A stretch of DNA of 64,000 nt from the NCBI RefSeq assembly GCF_042754225.1, contig NZ_JBHZAH010000001.1, positions 67,044-131,043 of the forward strand. The letters run 5' to 3'. The stretch is from Rhodococcus_G sp042754225. GTDB lineage: Bacteria; Actinomycetota; Actinomycetes; Mycobacteriales; Mycobacteriaceae. Under the pieces are notes generated by a model. That model did no database searches. It saw only the letters and a list, made by a program, of their open reading frames with translations, and had not been told where the DNA came from. Made by a program: the position numbers and the translations under genes. The stretch's first letter is position 1; each line of letters starts with the position of its first letter. Below are positions 25,810-34,543 of this stretch, piece by piece.

Positions 25810-26772
25810 CTACGGCTCGAGACCGGCCGCGTCGGCGCAGTATCGCCACACCCGCTCGAGTTCGCCATCGGTGTACCGGGTGGTGGGCAGGTAGTGGGTG
25901 GGCCTGGCCGCGCGGTCGTGCCAGAACCGCCCGGAGGGCAGCCGCGCTGCTGTCGCGACCAGCCACACCGCGGTGTCGGCGGCCTGCTCGGCGGTGCGCA
26001 GCAGGGGGCGGGTCAGTCGCCGGAACCCGGGAAGCGACTGCGCAAGTCCCGCGGTGTCGGCCCAGCCGGGATGCATCGCCGCGACCGTCACGCCGTTCTC
26101 GGCCCACCGGCTGGCCAGGATCGGAGCCAGCGCCACCTGGATACGCTTGCTGCGCGCATAGGCGACGGCCCCGCGATAGTCACCGCCGCGGTACTCGACG
26201 TCGGCGGTCGGCAGCGCTTGGGTGTACATGCCGCCGGAGGACACCAGCACCACCCGCGGGTCCGGTGCTGCAGCCAGGGCGGGCAACAGCAGTTCGGTGA
26301 GCAGTAAGGGCCCGAGGACGTGGGTGGCGAGTGCGAGTTCGTGGCCCTGATCCGTTTCGGCCCGGTGCTCGGGCATGACTCCGGCGTTGTGGATCACCGC
26401 GTCGATTCTGGGTTGCCGGACCACGAGGTTGGTGGCGAACGACCGGACCTCCACGAGATCGGACACGTCGCACGAATCGACGACCAGTTCGGCGCCGGGT
26501 GTCTCCGCGAGCAGGTCACGGCGCGCGGACTCGCCGCGCCGCGGGCTGCGCACCACCATCAGCACGGCCGCGCCGAGTGCTGCGGCGCCGGCGGCGGTGG
26601 CCTTGCCGATGCCGGAGTTCGCGCCGGTGACCAGTACCGTTGCCCCGGCGAGGGCGTTCGGGCGGGGATCGCCTGCCGGCCACCCGCGGCGGCGGATGTC
26701 GTAGCCGAAGCGTGAGTAACCAGCGACGATGGTGCGGTCGAGCATCCCGTCGAGTGCGGCGGCGGGCGTCAT
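25810..26772 (-). CDS. Short-chain dehydrogenase/reductase
   Basis: A 320-residue SDR. The NAD(P)-binding motif is TGANSGIG at 49-56, NAG follows at about 129-131, and the catalytic pair is Tyr205-Lys209 in YARSK. The general shape is that of retinol dehydrogenase/WW-domain oxidoreductase-like SDRs. It is transcribed in the same direction as the SigK locus but separated from rskA by 182 bp, so membership of the operon is uncertain. Substrate unknown; a lipid aldehyde or alcohol would fit the context. Confidence 0.88.
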   Translation of the reverse strand: MTPAAALDGMLDRTIVAGYSRFGYDIRRRGWPAGDPRPNALAGATVLVTGANSGIGKATAAGAAALGAAVLMVVRSPRRGESARRDLLAETPGAELVVDSCDVSDLVEVRSFATNLVVRQPRIDAVIHNAGVMPEHRAETDQGHELALATHVLGPLLLTELLLPALAAAPDPRVVLVSSGGMYTQALPTADVEYRGGDYRGAVAYARSKRIQVALAPILASRWAENGVTVAAMHPGWADTAGLAQSLPGFRRLTRPLLRTAEQAADTAVWLVATAARLPSGRFWHDRAARPTHYLPTTRYTDGELERVWRYCADAAGLEP

Positions 26773-26954
26773 CGGCGCGGCGCTCCTGGGCGAATGGGGT
26801 ACATGGTCGGTAGTGGTTCGCAGCGGACGTGCCGGAGGATGGGTCACTCGTAGCCGACGCCGCCGAGGATCGCGGCGTCGACGGCGCGAGCGCCGGCGGG
26901 AAATCGGCCGGCGGTTCGCGGGGCGTGCCCGGTTCCGGGCACCGGGTCCCAGGC

Positions 26955-27698
26955 TCACGTGAGCGGGATCGTCACCACCGGGGTGCCGGTCGGCAGGGTC
27001 GAGCCGGTCCCCGGTTCGACGGTCACCGTGACGGCGGTCGCCGAATCCAACGCAGGGATCACCTCGCCGCCGGGCGGGGGCATCGTCGTCGCGCTCATCG
27101 TGCCGGCCGAGCGCGGCGCACCCGACTCGGGGACGAACCACATCTGGTAGACGTGGCCCTCCGGTGGGGTCGGCACATCGGCCATCGACACCACCAGCGC
27201 GTTGGACTGCTCGGAGACACTGAGAGTGACGGTGCCGCCGGCGACGTCGGTGGTCGTCGTTCGGGTGTCGGGGCTTGCCAGCACCTCAGCGACCGTCGGA
27301 GTGGACGGGGACGGTTCGAACTGCCTGATCGCCACGGCCGCTCCGACAACGATCACGACGCCGGCCGCAACGGCCAGGACGGCCCGCCGTATGCGCCGTC
27401 GACGCTGACCACGGCGACGGGCCAGTTCGTCGCTCGGCTGCTGATCGAGGGCTTCGACGGCGAGCAGGACGCGTTCACGCAGCTCGGGCGGAGGCGCCAG
27501 TGCGTCCTGGTCACCGACGAGCGCCATCGTTTCCTGCACGTCGGCGACGATTCGGCCGAAACGGCGGCCGGTGTCGGGGGATGCACGGTCGAGCCGGCCG
27601 GCGATCTCCGAGCGCTCCGCTTCCGAGACCGCGGCGAGCGCATACGGGTACGCGAGATCGAGCAGCTCCTGCTCGTCGCCCGTGTGGTTGTCAGGCAT
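26955..27698 (-). CDS. rskA: Anti-sigma-K factor
   Basis: A 247-residue membrane anti-sigma factor. The cytoplasmic N-terminal domain (about 1-100: LLDLAYPYALAAVSEAERSEI, with the anti-sigma helices) binds the sigma factor. One transmembrane helix lies at about 105-125 (AVLAVAAGVVIVVGAAVAI). The outer RskA domain includes LVVSMADVPTPPEGHVYQMWF. It overlaps sigK by 8 bp, so production is coupled. In mycobacteria RskA is released by regulated proteolysis to free SigK; the same is inferred here. Confidence 0.93.
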   Translation of the reverse strand: MPDNHTGDEQELLDLAYPYALAAVSEAERSEIAGRLDRASPDTGRRFGRIVADVQETMALVGDQDALAPPPELRERVLLAVEALDQQPSDELARRRGQRRRRIRRAVLAVAAGVVIVVGAAVAIRQFEPSPSTPTVAEVLASPDTRTTTTDVAGGTVTLSVSEQSNALVVSMADVPTPPEGHVYQMWFVPESGAPRSAGTMSATTMPPPGGEVIPALDSATAVTVTVEPGTGSTLPTGTPVVTIPLT

Positions 27699-28386
27699 CG
27701 GTGTTCACCCCCAGACAGTTCTTCAGTCGGATCAGTCCGTCGCGAATACGGGACTTGACGGTCGGCAGCGCGACGTCGAGGTGATCGGCGACCTCGCGGT
27801 AGGTACGCCCGCTGTAGTAGGCCAGCCCGATCGCCTCCCGTTGGGTGGCGGTCAGGGTGTCGAGGCAGTCCACCACCTGCCGCTCCTCGAACCGCTGCGC
27901 GACCCGCTCGGCGACGACGTCGTGTTCACGGCCGAGATGGGCGGCACCGTAGGCCTTGTCGCGATCGGCAGCGGACTGCTCGGACCGGACCCGGTCCACG
28001 CTGCGTCGGTGCGTCAGGGTCAGCAGCCAGCCGATCGGACTCGCCAGGTCCGGGTCGTACTGGCGGGCCGCCGACGACCACACCTGTAGGTAGACCTCCT
28101 GGGTGACCTCCTCGGCCAGCGTCGGGTTGCACACGACGCGGGAGGCGAGCCCGAACACCCGCGCGCAGGTGCGGTCGTAGAACCGGGCGAACGCATCTCG
28201 GTCCCCGTCAGCGGCTGCGCCCAGCAGGCTGGCGAGTTCGGCGGTCGGCGGGTCCGCGTGCCTGCCCGGTCGGGCGACCGGGCCGGCGGGGACCGTCGCA
28301 TCGCCGCCGGCGCGACGCGGAATGTCCACGAGAGCATCGTGGCACAACGCCGGGCGGGCCGCCGGGCCCCGGGAGTCATCGGCCAC
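27691..28386 (-). CDS. sigK: ECF sigma factor SigK
   Basis: A 231-residue ECF sigma factor resembling M. tuberculosis SigK. Region 2 contains FARFYDRTCARVFGLASRVV and LTLTHRRSVDRVR; region 4 contains YYSGRTYREVADHLDVALPTVKSR. The GTG at 28386 overlaps the lipid methyltransferase by 11 bp; a GTG at 28329 is a possible later start. It directs transcription from CCATCC...CGAA-type promoters. Two such promoters in this locus imply that it drives mpt83 and its own operon. Confidence 0.93.
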   Translation of the reverse strand: MADDSRGPAARPALCHDALVDIPRRAGGDATVPAGPVARPGRHADPPTAELASLLGAAADGDRDAFARFYDRTCARVFGLASRVVCNPTLAEEVTQEVYLQVWSSAARQYDPDLASPIGWLLTLTHRRSVDRVRSEQSAADRDKAYGAAHLGREHDVVAERVAQRFEERQVVDCLDTLTATQREAIGLAYYSGRTYREVADHLDVALPTVKSRIRDGLIRLKNCLGVNTDA

Positions 28387-29662
28387 GGCACGATTCCCGT
28401 GCGAGGACGAACTGGTGGACGTCGAGGTAGCCGGACGCGAAACCGGCCTCCGAGTACCCGAGGTACAGCCGCCACATGCGGCGGAAGATCGGGTCGAATC
28501 CGAGCGTGTCGGCGCTGCCGGAGCGTGCGGTGAACCGGCCCAGCCACAACCGCAGAGTGTGCGCGTAATGCGGCCCGAACGAGTACCTGTCGGTGACCCG
28601 CAGCCCGGTGTGCGCGGCGGTCAACTGCTCGAGTAGCTCCACCGACGGCAGGAATCCGCCCGGGAAGATGTACTTGTGCACCCACGTGTAGGTGCGGCGG
28701 GTGGCGAGCATCCGCTCGTGCGGCATGGTGATCGCCTGCAGCGCAACGCGTCCGCCGTCGGCGAGGAGCCGGTCGAGGGTCTGCAGATAGGTGGGCAGGT
28801 AGCGGTAGCCGACCGCCTCGAGCATCTCCACCGACACTATTGCGTCGTACCGGCCGGTGACGTCCCGGTAGTCCTGCAGCGCGACGGTGACCCGGTCCGC
28901 CAGGCCGGTCGCCGCGATCCGTTCACGGGCGAGCAGTTGCTGTTCCCGCGACAGGGTCACCGTGTGCACGCGGGCGCCGCGCTGCGCGGCCCGGATCGCC
29001 AGTTCGCCCCAGCCGGTACCGATCTCGAGCAGACGGGCGCCGGCGCCGACACCGGCGGCGTCGAGAAGCCGGTCGATCTTGCGACGCTGCGCGTCCGCCA
29101 GATCCGTCCAGGACGGCGCCGGGTCGAGCCCGTCGAACAGCGCGGACGAGTACGTCATCGTCTCGTCGAGGAACAGGCTGAAGAACTCGTTCGACAGGTC
29201 GTAGTGGTGGGCGACGTTCGCACGGGCGCCGGCCCGGGTGCCGCGCTGGGCGCGCGGCTGCCGCGGCAGGCACAGCGCCCGCAGCCGCTGCAGCGGTGCC
29301 GGGACCAGGGTGTCGATGTGCGAGGCGAGGACGGTCAGGACGGCGGCGAGGTGGGGTGCGGACCAGTCCCCGGCCATGTACGCCTCACCGAAGCCGATCA
29401 GGCCGCCTGCGGCGACCCGCGCGGCGAAGTCGCCGGGACGGTGCAGCAGCATCAGCGGACCACCACCGGGCGCGGCGCCGAGCGCCGTCCCGTCCGGGTA
29501 CTCGACCCGCAGCGGCAGATCGGTCACCGCGGCCCGGAACATCGCCGCGACGAGCGGGGCGCCGGCCACCGCACGCGGTCCACGGGGGAGACGGGCGATC
29601 GCCTCCCACCGAGCCGGGAGGGGTCGTGCGGTGGCGTGGGCGTGGGCGTGATCGAGGGTCAT
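28376..29662 (-). CDS. Cyclopropane-fatty-acyl-phospholipid synthase family methyltransferase (UfaA1-like)
   Basis: A 428-residue SAM-dependent lipid methyltransferase matching the gene (ufaA1) near sigK in mycobacteria. After a variable N-terminal domain, ANVAHHYDLSNEFFSLFLDE and MTYSSALF mark the acyl-lipid site, and LLEIGTGWGELAIRA binds SAM. VSVEMLEAVGYRYLPTYLQ follows, and FIFPGG-like YIFPGGFLPS is also present. It should methylate or cyclopropanate an unsaturated fatty-acyl chain. The start overlaps the DUF1365 stop in an ATGA. It is co-transcribed with the oxidoreductase upstream and sigK downstream. Confidence 0.92.
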   Translation of the reverse strand: MTLDHAHAHATARPLPARWEAIARLPRGPRAVAGAPLVAAMFRAAVTDLPLRVEYPDGTALGAAPGGGPLMLLHRPGDFAARVAAGGLIGFGEAYMAGDWSAPHLAAVLTVLASHIDTLVPAPLQRLRALCLPRQPRAQRGTRAGARANVAHHYDLSNEFFSLFLDETMTYSSALFDGLDPAPSWTDLADAQRRKIDRLLDAAGVGAGARLLEIGTGWGELAIRAAQRGARVHTVTLSREQQLLARERIAATGLADRVTVALQDYRDVTGRYDAIVSVEMLEAVGYRYLPTYLQTLDRLLADGGRVALQAITMPHERMLATRRTYTWVHKYIFPGGFLPSVELLEQLTAAHTGLRVTDRYSFGPHYAHTLRLWLGRFTARSGSADTLGFDPIFRRMWRLYLGYSEAGFASGYLDVHQFVLARESCRGR

Positions 29663-30375
29663 CGGAGTGCCTCCTGTCGGGGAACGATCGGCAGGCCGCG
29701 CGACCACAGACGCAACCCCTGCCAGCGGATACGCAGGGAGACGAGCAGCGGTGCCACCGGCATCGTGAGCAGGGCAGACAGCACGGTGCGCGTGTCGGCC
29801 GGCCGCACCGGGCCGGTCATGGTCGCGGCGAACACGGTGTCTCCGGCGGGATCGCGCAAGGCAATCGCGACCCCCAGCCGACGGCCGGGTTCGGGCACGT
29901 GCAGCCGGTACGTGCCGGCGACCTCGTTGAAGGGGGAGACGTAGAGCGCCTTCGTCACGGTCGCATCGCCGGCCCGGTCGGGCAGCACCAGGTAGCGATG
30001 CCGGCCGCCGTAGGTGTTGTGCACCTCCGCGACCACACACAGCAGGTCGCCGGCCCGACTGTGGCACCAGTACAGGGTCAGCGGGTTGAACACGTGGCCG
30101 AGGACGCGCGCGTTCGCGAGCATCAGGATCCGGCCGCCGTCGAGGTCGATGCCCAGGTCGGTGAGGTGGGCGTCGACGTTCTCCCGAAGAGTCCGCCGCG
30201 GATCACCGAGGTGGTCGGCGGCACGGAAGCGCGCGAACGGCCGCAGCATCCTCGGCAGGTCGGGCAGTTCGTCGAGGTCGACGAGCCAGCAGTAGCTGCG
30301 GTAGGCGAACTCGTGACGGACCGGTGCCCGGCGCACGTGCCGGATCCGGGTCCGCACCATCCGCGGCGAACTCAC
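29659..30375 (-). CDS. DUF1365 family protein
   Basis: A 238-residue DUF1365 protein. The family hallmarks are seen: HEFAYRSYCWLVDLDEL near the N-terminus, VFNPLTLYWCH in the middle and KALYVSPFNEVAG. These proteins nearly always accompany a flavin amine-oxidase-like protein and a cyclopropane synthase, as here and in the mycobacterial SigK locus (Rv0448c position). The GTG at 30375 overlaps the oxidoreductase stop in GTGA, so translation is coupled. Probably helps lipid modification at the membrane; the exact chemistry is unproven. Confidence 0.9.
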   Translation of the reverse strand: MSSPRMVRTRIRHVRRAPVRHEFAYRSYCWLVDLDELPDLPRMLRPFARFRAADHLGDPRRTLRENVDAHLTDLGIDLDGGRILMLANARVLGHVFNPLTLYWCHSRAGDLLCVVAEVHNTYGGRHRYLVLPDRAGDATVTKALYVSPFNEVAGTYRLHVPEPGRRLGVAIALRDPAGDTVFAATMTGPVRPADTRTVLSALLTMPVAPLLVSLRIRWQGLRLWSRGLPIVPRQEALR

Positions 30376-31694
30376 CCGGTCACCGCCACCACGCGGCGAG
30401 CGTCGGGCGCCGGGCCGTCCCAGCGGCCACCGACACGTTCGGCCGCCACCAGACCGGACACCGCCCCGTCCTCGTGGAAACCCCAGCCGTGGTAGGCGCC
30501 GGCGAACGCCAGCCGGGTGTCCCCGAGCTCCGGCAGCCGCCGCTGCGCCGCCAGGAACGTCGGCGTGTACTGCGGGTGCTCGTAGACCATGGTGTCGATT
30601 ACCGCCGCCGGATCCACCCGGGCACCGTCGCCGAGAGTGACCACGAACCGCCGGTCGGTCAGCGCGTCGAGGCGCTGTAAGCGGTTCAGGTCGTAGCTGA
30701 CCAGCACCCGGTCCGGACGTGCGTCGCACGACGGCAGCCGGTAGTTCCACGACGCCCGCGTCCCCGGACGGCTCGGCAGCACCGATGGATCACCGTGCAG
30801 CACCGTGTGATTTGTCGAATACGTGAGTGCCCCGAGCACCTCCGTCTCGACGCGGGTCGGGGACGCGAGCAACGCCAGCGCCTCGTGTGGGTGAGTGGCG
30901 ACGACGGCCGCGTCGAAGGAATCGACCCGATCGACGGCGTCGCGTACGGTCACCCCGGCCGTGTCGCGGCGGACGGCGCGCACCGGCACCCCACCGCGCA
31001 CAGCGTGCAGACGGTCTGCGACGGCCTGCACGTAGCGGCCGGAACCGCCGGTGACGGTGCGCCAGATCGGCGAACCGAACAACGTCAGCATCCCGTGGTG
31101 ATCGAGGAACGTCAGCAGGTACCGGACCGGGAAGTCCAGTGCCGCGCCAGGGGGACACGACCACACCGCGGCGACCAACGGCACCATGAAGTGTGCGGTG
31201 AAGTACTGGGAGAAGTGGGCCGCGCCGAGGAACTCCCCGAGCGTGCGTCGGGTGTCGCCGGCGCTACCGGTGTCGAGTTCGGTGCGGGCGATCCGGTGGA
31301 ACCGAGTGACTTCCGTCAGCATTCGCAGGTACCGGCCGCGCCGCAGCGAACCCGGGTCGGCGAACAGTCCGCGCGGGCCCTTCGCGCCGGCGTACTGCAG
31401 TCCGCACCCGTCGCAGCACACCGACATCGACATGTCCGACTCCTGGGTGACGACCCCGAGTTCGCCGAACAACCGCAGCAGCGTCGGATAGGTGCGGTCG
31501 TTGTGCACGATGAACCCGGAGTCGATGCCGACGGTCGCGGAGTCGTCGCCGCGGCCGACGGGCAGTCGATGCGTGTGCGCGTGCCCGCCGAGACGTGGCT
31601 GGGCCTCGTAGAGCGTGACCTCGGCGGAGTGGGCCAGGACCCACGCCGCCGTCAATCCCGATATCCCGCTGCCGATTACTGCGACCCGCCGCAT
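30372..31694 (-). CDS. FAD-dependent amine-oxidase-like oxidoreductase (Rv0449c-like)
   Basis: A 440-residue flavoprotein. The N-terminal dinucleotide motif is VAVIGSGISGLTAAWVL, followed by YEAQPRLGGHAHT; the C-terminal FAD contact is FAGAYHGWGFHEDG. It belongs to the family that pairs with DUF1365 and cyclopropane synthases. The ATG at 31694 has GGAGGACA upstream. It is first gene of the unit oxidoreductase-DUF1365-methyltransferase-sigK-rskA, preceded by a SigK-type promoter. Confidence 0.92.
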   Translation of the reverse strand: MRRVAVIGSGISGLTAAWVLAHSAEVTLYEAQPRLGGHAHTHRLPVGRGDDSATVGIDSGFIVHNDRTYPTLLRLFGELGVVTQESDMSMSVCCDGCGLQYAGAKGPRGLFADPGSLRRGRYLRMLTEVTRFHRIARTELDTGSAGDTRRTLGEFLGAAHFSQYFTAHFMVPLVAAVWSCPPGAALDFPVRYLLTFLDHHGMLTLFGSPIWRTVTGGSGRYVQAVADRLHAVRGGVPVRAVRRDTAGVTVRDAVDRVDSFDAAVVATHPHEALALLASPTRVETEVLGALTYSTNHTVLHGDPSVLPSRPGTRASWNYRLPSCDARPDRVLVSYDLNRLQRLDALTDRRFVVTLGDGARVDPAAVIDTMVYEHPQYTPTFLAAQRRLPELGDTRLAFAGAYHGWGFHEDGAVSGLVAAERVGGRWDGPAPDARRVVAVTG

Positions 31695-31725
31695 CGACTG
31701 TCCTCCTGTCCGGTTCACATCCGGT

Positions 31726-31752
31726 ATTCGTCGCGGGCGCCGGTGCGGATGG
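31726..31752 (-). promoter_or_regulatory. SigK-type promoter of the oxidoreductase-sigK-rskA operon
   Basis: On the minus strand, CCATCC (31747-31752), a 15-bp spacer and ACGAAT (31726-31731) lie 32 bp upstream of the oxidoreductase start. The mycobacterial SigK consensus is CCATCC and CCGAAT with a similar spacer; one base differs. Confidence 0.75.
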
Positions 31753-31771
31753 GTGAGTCCTGCCGGATCAG

Positions 31772-32437
31772 CTACTGCGCCGGCATCAGGACCGAGTCGA
31801 CGAGATACACGGTCGCGTTGGCGGTGTGGACCCCGCCGCAGATCACGGCGGCGCCGTTGACGTCGAGACTGTCTCCGGACCCGGTGACGGTGACGGTGCC
31901 GCCCTCGACCGTCTTGTGCTGTCCGTCGATGCTGTTCGGGCCGATCTGGCCGGGCACCACGTGGTAGGTGAGGATCTTCGTCAGCGTCGCCGAATCGGTC
32001 CTGAGCGAGTCGATCGTCGCGGGATCGATCTTGACGAACGCCGAATCCACCGGTGCGAACACCGTGAACTCACCGCCGTCGAGGGTGTCGACCAGGTTGA
32101 CGTTCGGGTTGAGCTTGCCCGAAACCGCGGACACCAGCGTGGTCAGCAACGGATTGTTCGCCGCCGCAACCGCAACGGGGTCCTGAGCCATCCCGGTCAC
32201 CGAGCCGGGCCCGGTCGGCACCCTGGCTGCGTAGTCCTTGCATCCGGGTCCCACGAGATCGGCAGCCGGGTCCATCTGACCGGTCTTGGCCGACATCGCC
32301 GATGGCGTGTCCTGAGACACAGCAGGTGAGGACATCGAGGGGGCCGAGTCGTCACCTGAACACGCCGCCAGGCCCAGCACCGCGACCGCGGCCATGCCGG
32401 CCGCCGCGACTGCCTTGTGCTGAATGCTCTTCATCAT
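31772..32437 (-). CDS. mpt83: Fasciclin-domain lipoprotein, MPT83/MPT70-like
   Basis: A 221-residue surface lipoprotein. The lipobox is LGLAAC with Cys26. A Ser/Pro linker follows, then a FAS1 domain with MAQDPVAVAAANNPLLTTL, NPNVNLVDTLDGGEFTVFAP, the YHVVPGQ motif and CGGVHTANATVYLVDSVLMP. It matches M. tuberculosis MPT83 almost motif for motif. In mycobacteria these antigens are the main SigK targets. The start has AAGGAGTG upstream. A SigK-type promoter lies 57 bp before the start, and sigK itself is 3.4 kb downstream on the same strand. Confidence 0.95.
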   Translation of the reverse strand: MMKSIQHKAVAAAGMAAVAVLGLAACSGDDSAPSMSSPAVSQDTPSAMSAKTGQMDPAADLVGPGCKDYAARVPTGPGSVTGMAQDPVAVAAANNPLLTTLVSAVSGKLNPNVNLVDTLDGGEFTVFAPVDSAFVKIDPATIDSLRTDSATLTKILTYHVVPGQIGPNSIDGQHKTVEGGTVTVTGSGDSLDVNGAAVICGGVHTANATVYLVDSVLMPAQ

Positions 32438-32493
32438 CGGTCACTCCTTCTCGGACGGCCGAAACCGCCGTTGCGATCAGCTCTCAACGGTGG

Positions 32494-32520
32494 GTTCGGC
32501 GCCGATTCCGGCGTGGATGG
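32494..32520 (-). promoter_or_regulatory. SigK-type promoter of the MPT83-like gene
   Basis: On the minus strand, CCATCC (32515-32520), a 15-bp spacer and CCGAAC (32494-32499). Only the last base differs from the known SigK -10. Same spacing as the second copy at 31726-31752. Confidence 0.78.
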
Positions 32521-32610
32521 GTCCGATCGGAACTTCATGCGGAACCTGTGCCCCGCCCCGGGCCCGTCCATGCCTCCTGGGCGACCAATCCGGAGCGGGC
32601 CCGGCTCCGA

Positions 32611-33369
32611 ATGCCAATCATGCACGTCAACGTGCTCATCGGACTTCTCGGCGGACTGATCGCGTCTGCCTCGCTCACCCTCGCGGGTGCGACGCTGCCG
32701 TGCCTGCCGCCCCGCGCGCACCGCCGATGGCCGCGCCGGACCCTGCTGCTCGTTGCCGCCACGGTCTGCGCTGTGCTCGCAGCGAGCTACCCGGCCGGTG
32801 CCCACATCCCGGTCATGCTCACCCCGTGTGACAACGCGGATGCCCTCGCCGCCAGCCCGATGGTGCTCTCCGGCACCACCTCGTTCGCCTTCTACGGCCG
32901 TACCGGCCACACCGGCGAGACTCGCGCGGTGCGGATTCAACTCGTGGCGGGCCAGCAGTTCCACGCCGAGCTGCTCATTCCCGACCTGGCCCCTGAAACC
33001 GGCCTCGACGCCACTGGGCAGCCCCGCCTGGCAATCGACGATCCGTCAGGGCAGGCGCGGCTACTGGACAACACTCAGCGCAGCTACTTCTTCGAACCGT
33101 TGACCCAGACCTCGTATCTCGTGCTGGCCGAGACCACATCCGTCGCCGCGACCGGTACCTACGCCGTCATCGTGATCGGGGGCGCGCCCACCCGGTTCGT
33201 CGCCGTGACCGGCCAGGACGAGCAATTCGCAGCCGCCGTCGTCAACGCCAGTCGGGCGAGCACCGGCGACGTCCTCCGCTGGTACACCACGCCCCCTGCG
33301 CCGGACGGTCCGGGCGACCCAGCGAATCCTGACGCCGGACCCACTACCGGCAATGGATGCCGTCAGTGA
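32611..33369 (+). CDS. Putative exported or membrane-anchored protein, unknown function
   Basis: A 252-residue protein divergent from the MPT83-like gene. Two hydrophobic segments near the N-terminus (VLIGLLGGLIASASLTLAG and LLLVAATVCAVLAASYPAG) precede a beta-rich region rich in Thr and Ala (SGTTSFAFYGRTGHTGETRA...TYAVIVIGGAP). The C-terminus is Pro/Gly-rich and ends in Cys. I recognise no family; the beta region looks like a pre-peptidase or sugar-binding sandwich, which is speculative. ATGs at 32611 and 32620 are both possible. Confidence 0.7.
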   Translation: MPIMHVNVLIGLLGGLIASASLTLAGATLPCLPPRAHRRWPRRTLLLVAATVCAVLAASYPAGAHIPVMLTPCDNADALAASPMVLSGTTSFAFYGRTGHTGETRAVRIQLVAGQQFHAELLIPDLAPETGLDATGQPRLAIDDPSGQARLLDNTQRSYFFEPLTQTSYLVLAETTSVAATGTYAVIVIGGAPTRFVAVTGQDEQFAAAVVNASRASTGDVLRWYTTPPAPDGPGDPANPDAGPTTGNGCRQ

Positions 33370-33560
33370 GTCCGATTGTCGACAATCGCAGACGAGACGC
33401 CCGGCTCCGCGAGTGGATGCTCACCCTCGGTCGCGAACAACGCATGTGACCCAACGGATCTGCGCTTCAACGGACCCGGCTCGGTTCGGTGGTTCCGGCG
33501 CCCGTTGCGACGTCCGCGCAGGGCGGGTTCACAGCCGTCGCAGACGGAGCGTCCGCAGCC

Positions 33561-34205
33561 CTACCGGCCGGCGGTGAGCAGGATGTGGTCGAACCGATCT
33601 CGGAGTCCGCCAGGCAGATCGATGGCGGTCGGCAGGGTCGCGACGATCTTCTCCGCGATCACGCGGAGTTTGACGTTGGCCTGTTGTGAGCACCAGGTCA
33701 ACACGTCGAAGGCGCGGTCCGCGCTGACCCCGTAGACCACCATCAGGGCGCCCTTGGCTTGCTCGATGTCGGCGCGGGACTCGATGAGTTCGGGCAGCGA
33801 CTCGGCGATCGTGCGGTCGGTGTCGGCATCGACGGAGTCGGTGACGTCGACGTAGAAACCGGCCGTGCCGATCGCATGGCCGTCGGCCATTATGCGATCG
33901 CCCACGACCACGACGTGGTGGACCCGGCCCGAGGTGTCGATGATCCGGTGTCGGCTGCTGAAGGGCTCGCCGTCGCGCAGCACGCGCTCCAGAAGGGCGG
34001 CGACGCCGTCCCGGTCATCGGGGTGCTTGTGCGCGAGCAGTAGTTCGGTCGTGGGGGTGATCTGTCCGGGTCCGTAGCCGTGCATACGCGCGACCGCATC
34101 CGACCACTCCCAGCGCTGCCCCTCGAAGAGGAAGCGGAAGCTGCCGACCCGAGTGAGTCGGCCCGATATCAGCACCTCGCGATAGCCGTCGTCAGCCGTC
34201 GTCAC
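33561..34205 (-). CDS. PAS and ANTAR domain regulator
   Basis: A 214-residue protein with an N-terminal PAS fold (about 20-125, PAS core FSSRHRIIDTSGRVHHVVVVG) and a C-terminal ANTAR RNA-binding domain (about 145-200, RADIEQAKGALMVVYGVSADRAFDVL). ANTAR proteins usually act as transcription antiterminators by binding paired RNA hairpins. PAS-ANTAR proteins without a histidine kinase partner are common in actinobacteria. No paired-hairpin target was found nearby. The PAS ligand is unknown. Confidence 0.9.
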   Translation of the reverse strand: MTTADDGYREVLISGRLTRVGSFRFLFEGQRWEWSDAVARMHGYGPGQITPTTELLLAHKHPDDRDGVAALLERVLRDGEPFSSRHRIIDTSGRVHHVVVVGDRIMADGHAIGTAGFYVDVTDSVDADTDRTIAESLPELIESRADIEQAKGALMVVYGVSADRAFDVLTWCSQQANVKLRVIAEKIVATLPTAIDLPGGLRDRFDHILLTAGR

Positions 34206-34277
34206 CCACCAATTCTGTCACCGAACCTCGCGCCCGGCGAGCGCGCCGCCGAAGCTGACCGGGGCAGTCCGGATGCC

Positions 34278-34481
34278 TCACTTAGTCGGCTGCGGCACCG
34301 TGCAGTCCGCGATCTTCGGGTTGACACCGAAGTAGTTCAGCGGACCCGCGACGACGGTGAGTGCGATGGTCCCCGCGTTCGCACAGCTCGTGGCGGAGTT
34401 GCTGCTGTAGTAGCCGCGCTGGCCCGCGGCTATCGCGCCGACGATCAGCCAGACCAGCACGATCAGCGTGACGATCCTCAT
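34278..34481 (-). CDS. Small membrane protein, SigF-promoter controlled
   Basis: A 67-residue protein with one N-terminal transmembrane helix (IVTLIVLVWLIVGAIAAGQRG). Tail reads NSATSCANAGTIALTVVAGPLNY. The family is common in Corynebacteriales and unnamed. ATG at 34481 follows GGGAGGCGTC. A SigF-type promoter sits 26 bp upstream, so it is probably a general-stress protein. Confidence 0.8.
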   Translation of the reverse strand: MRIVTLIVLVWLIVGAIAAGQRGYYSSNSATSCANAGTIALTVVAGPLNYFGVNPKIADCTVPQPTK

Positions 34482-34506
34482 GACGCCTCCCGGATTCGGC
34501 TGCCGA

Positions 34507-34532
34507 CTACCCGGGCAGGTCGAGTGGTAAAC
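34507..34532 (-). promoter_or_regulatory. SigF-type promoter before the small membrane protein
   Basis: Minus strand: GTTT (34529-34532), 16-bp spacer, GGGTAG (34507-34512). Matches the actinobacterial SigF/SigB form GTTT-N15/17-GGGTA. Confidence 0.72.
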
Positions 34533-34543
34533 GCCCCTGCGGG

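Noticed and set aside
34206..34235. SigF promoter before the PAS-ANTAR gene
   Set aside because: The best candidate has GTTC and GGGTGA, two departures from the form, so not listed.
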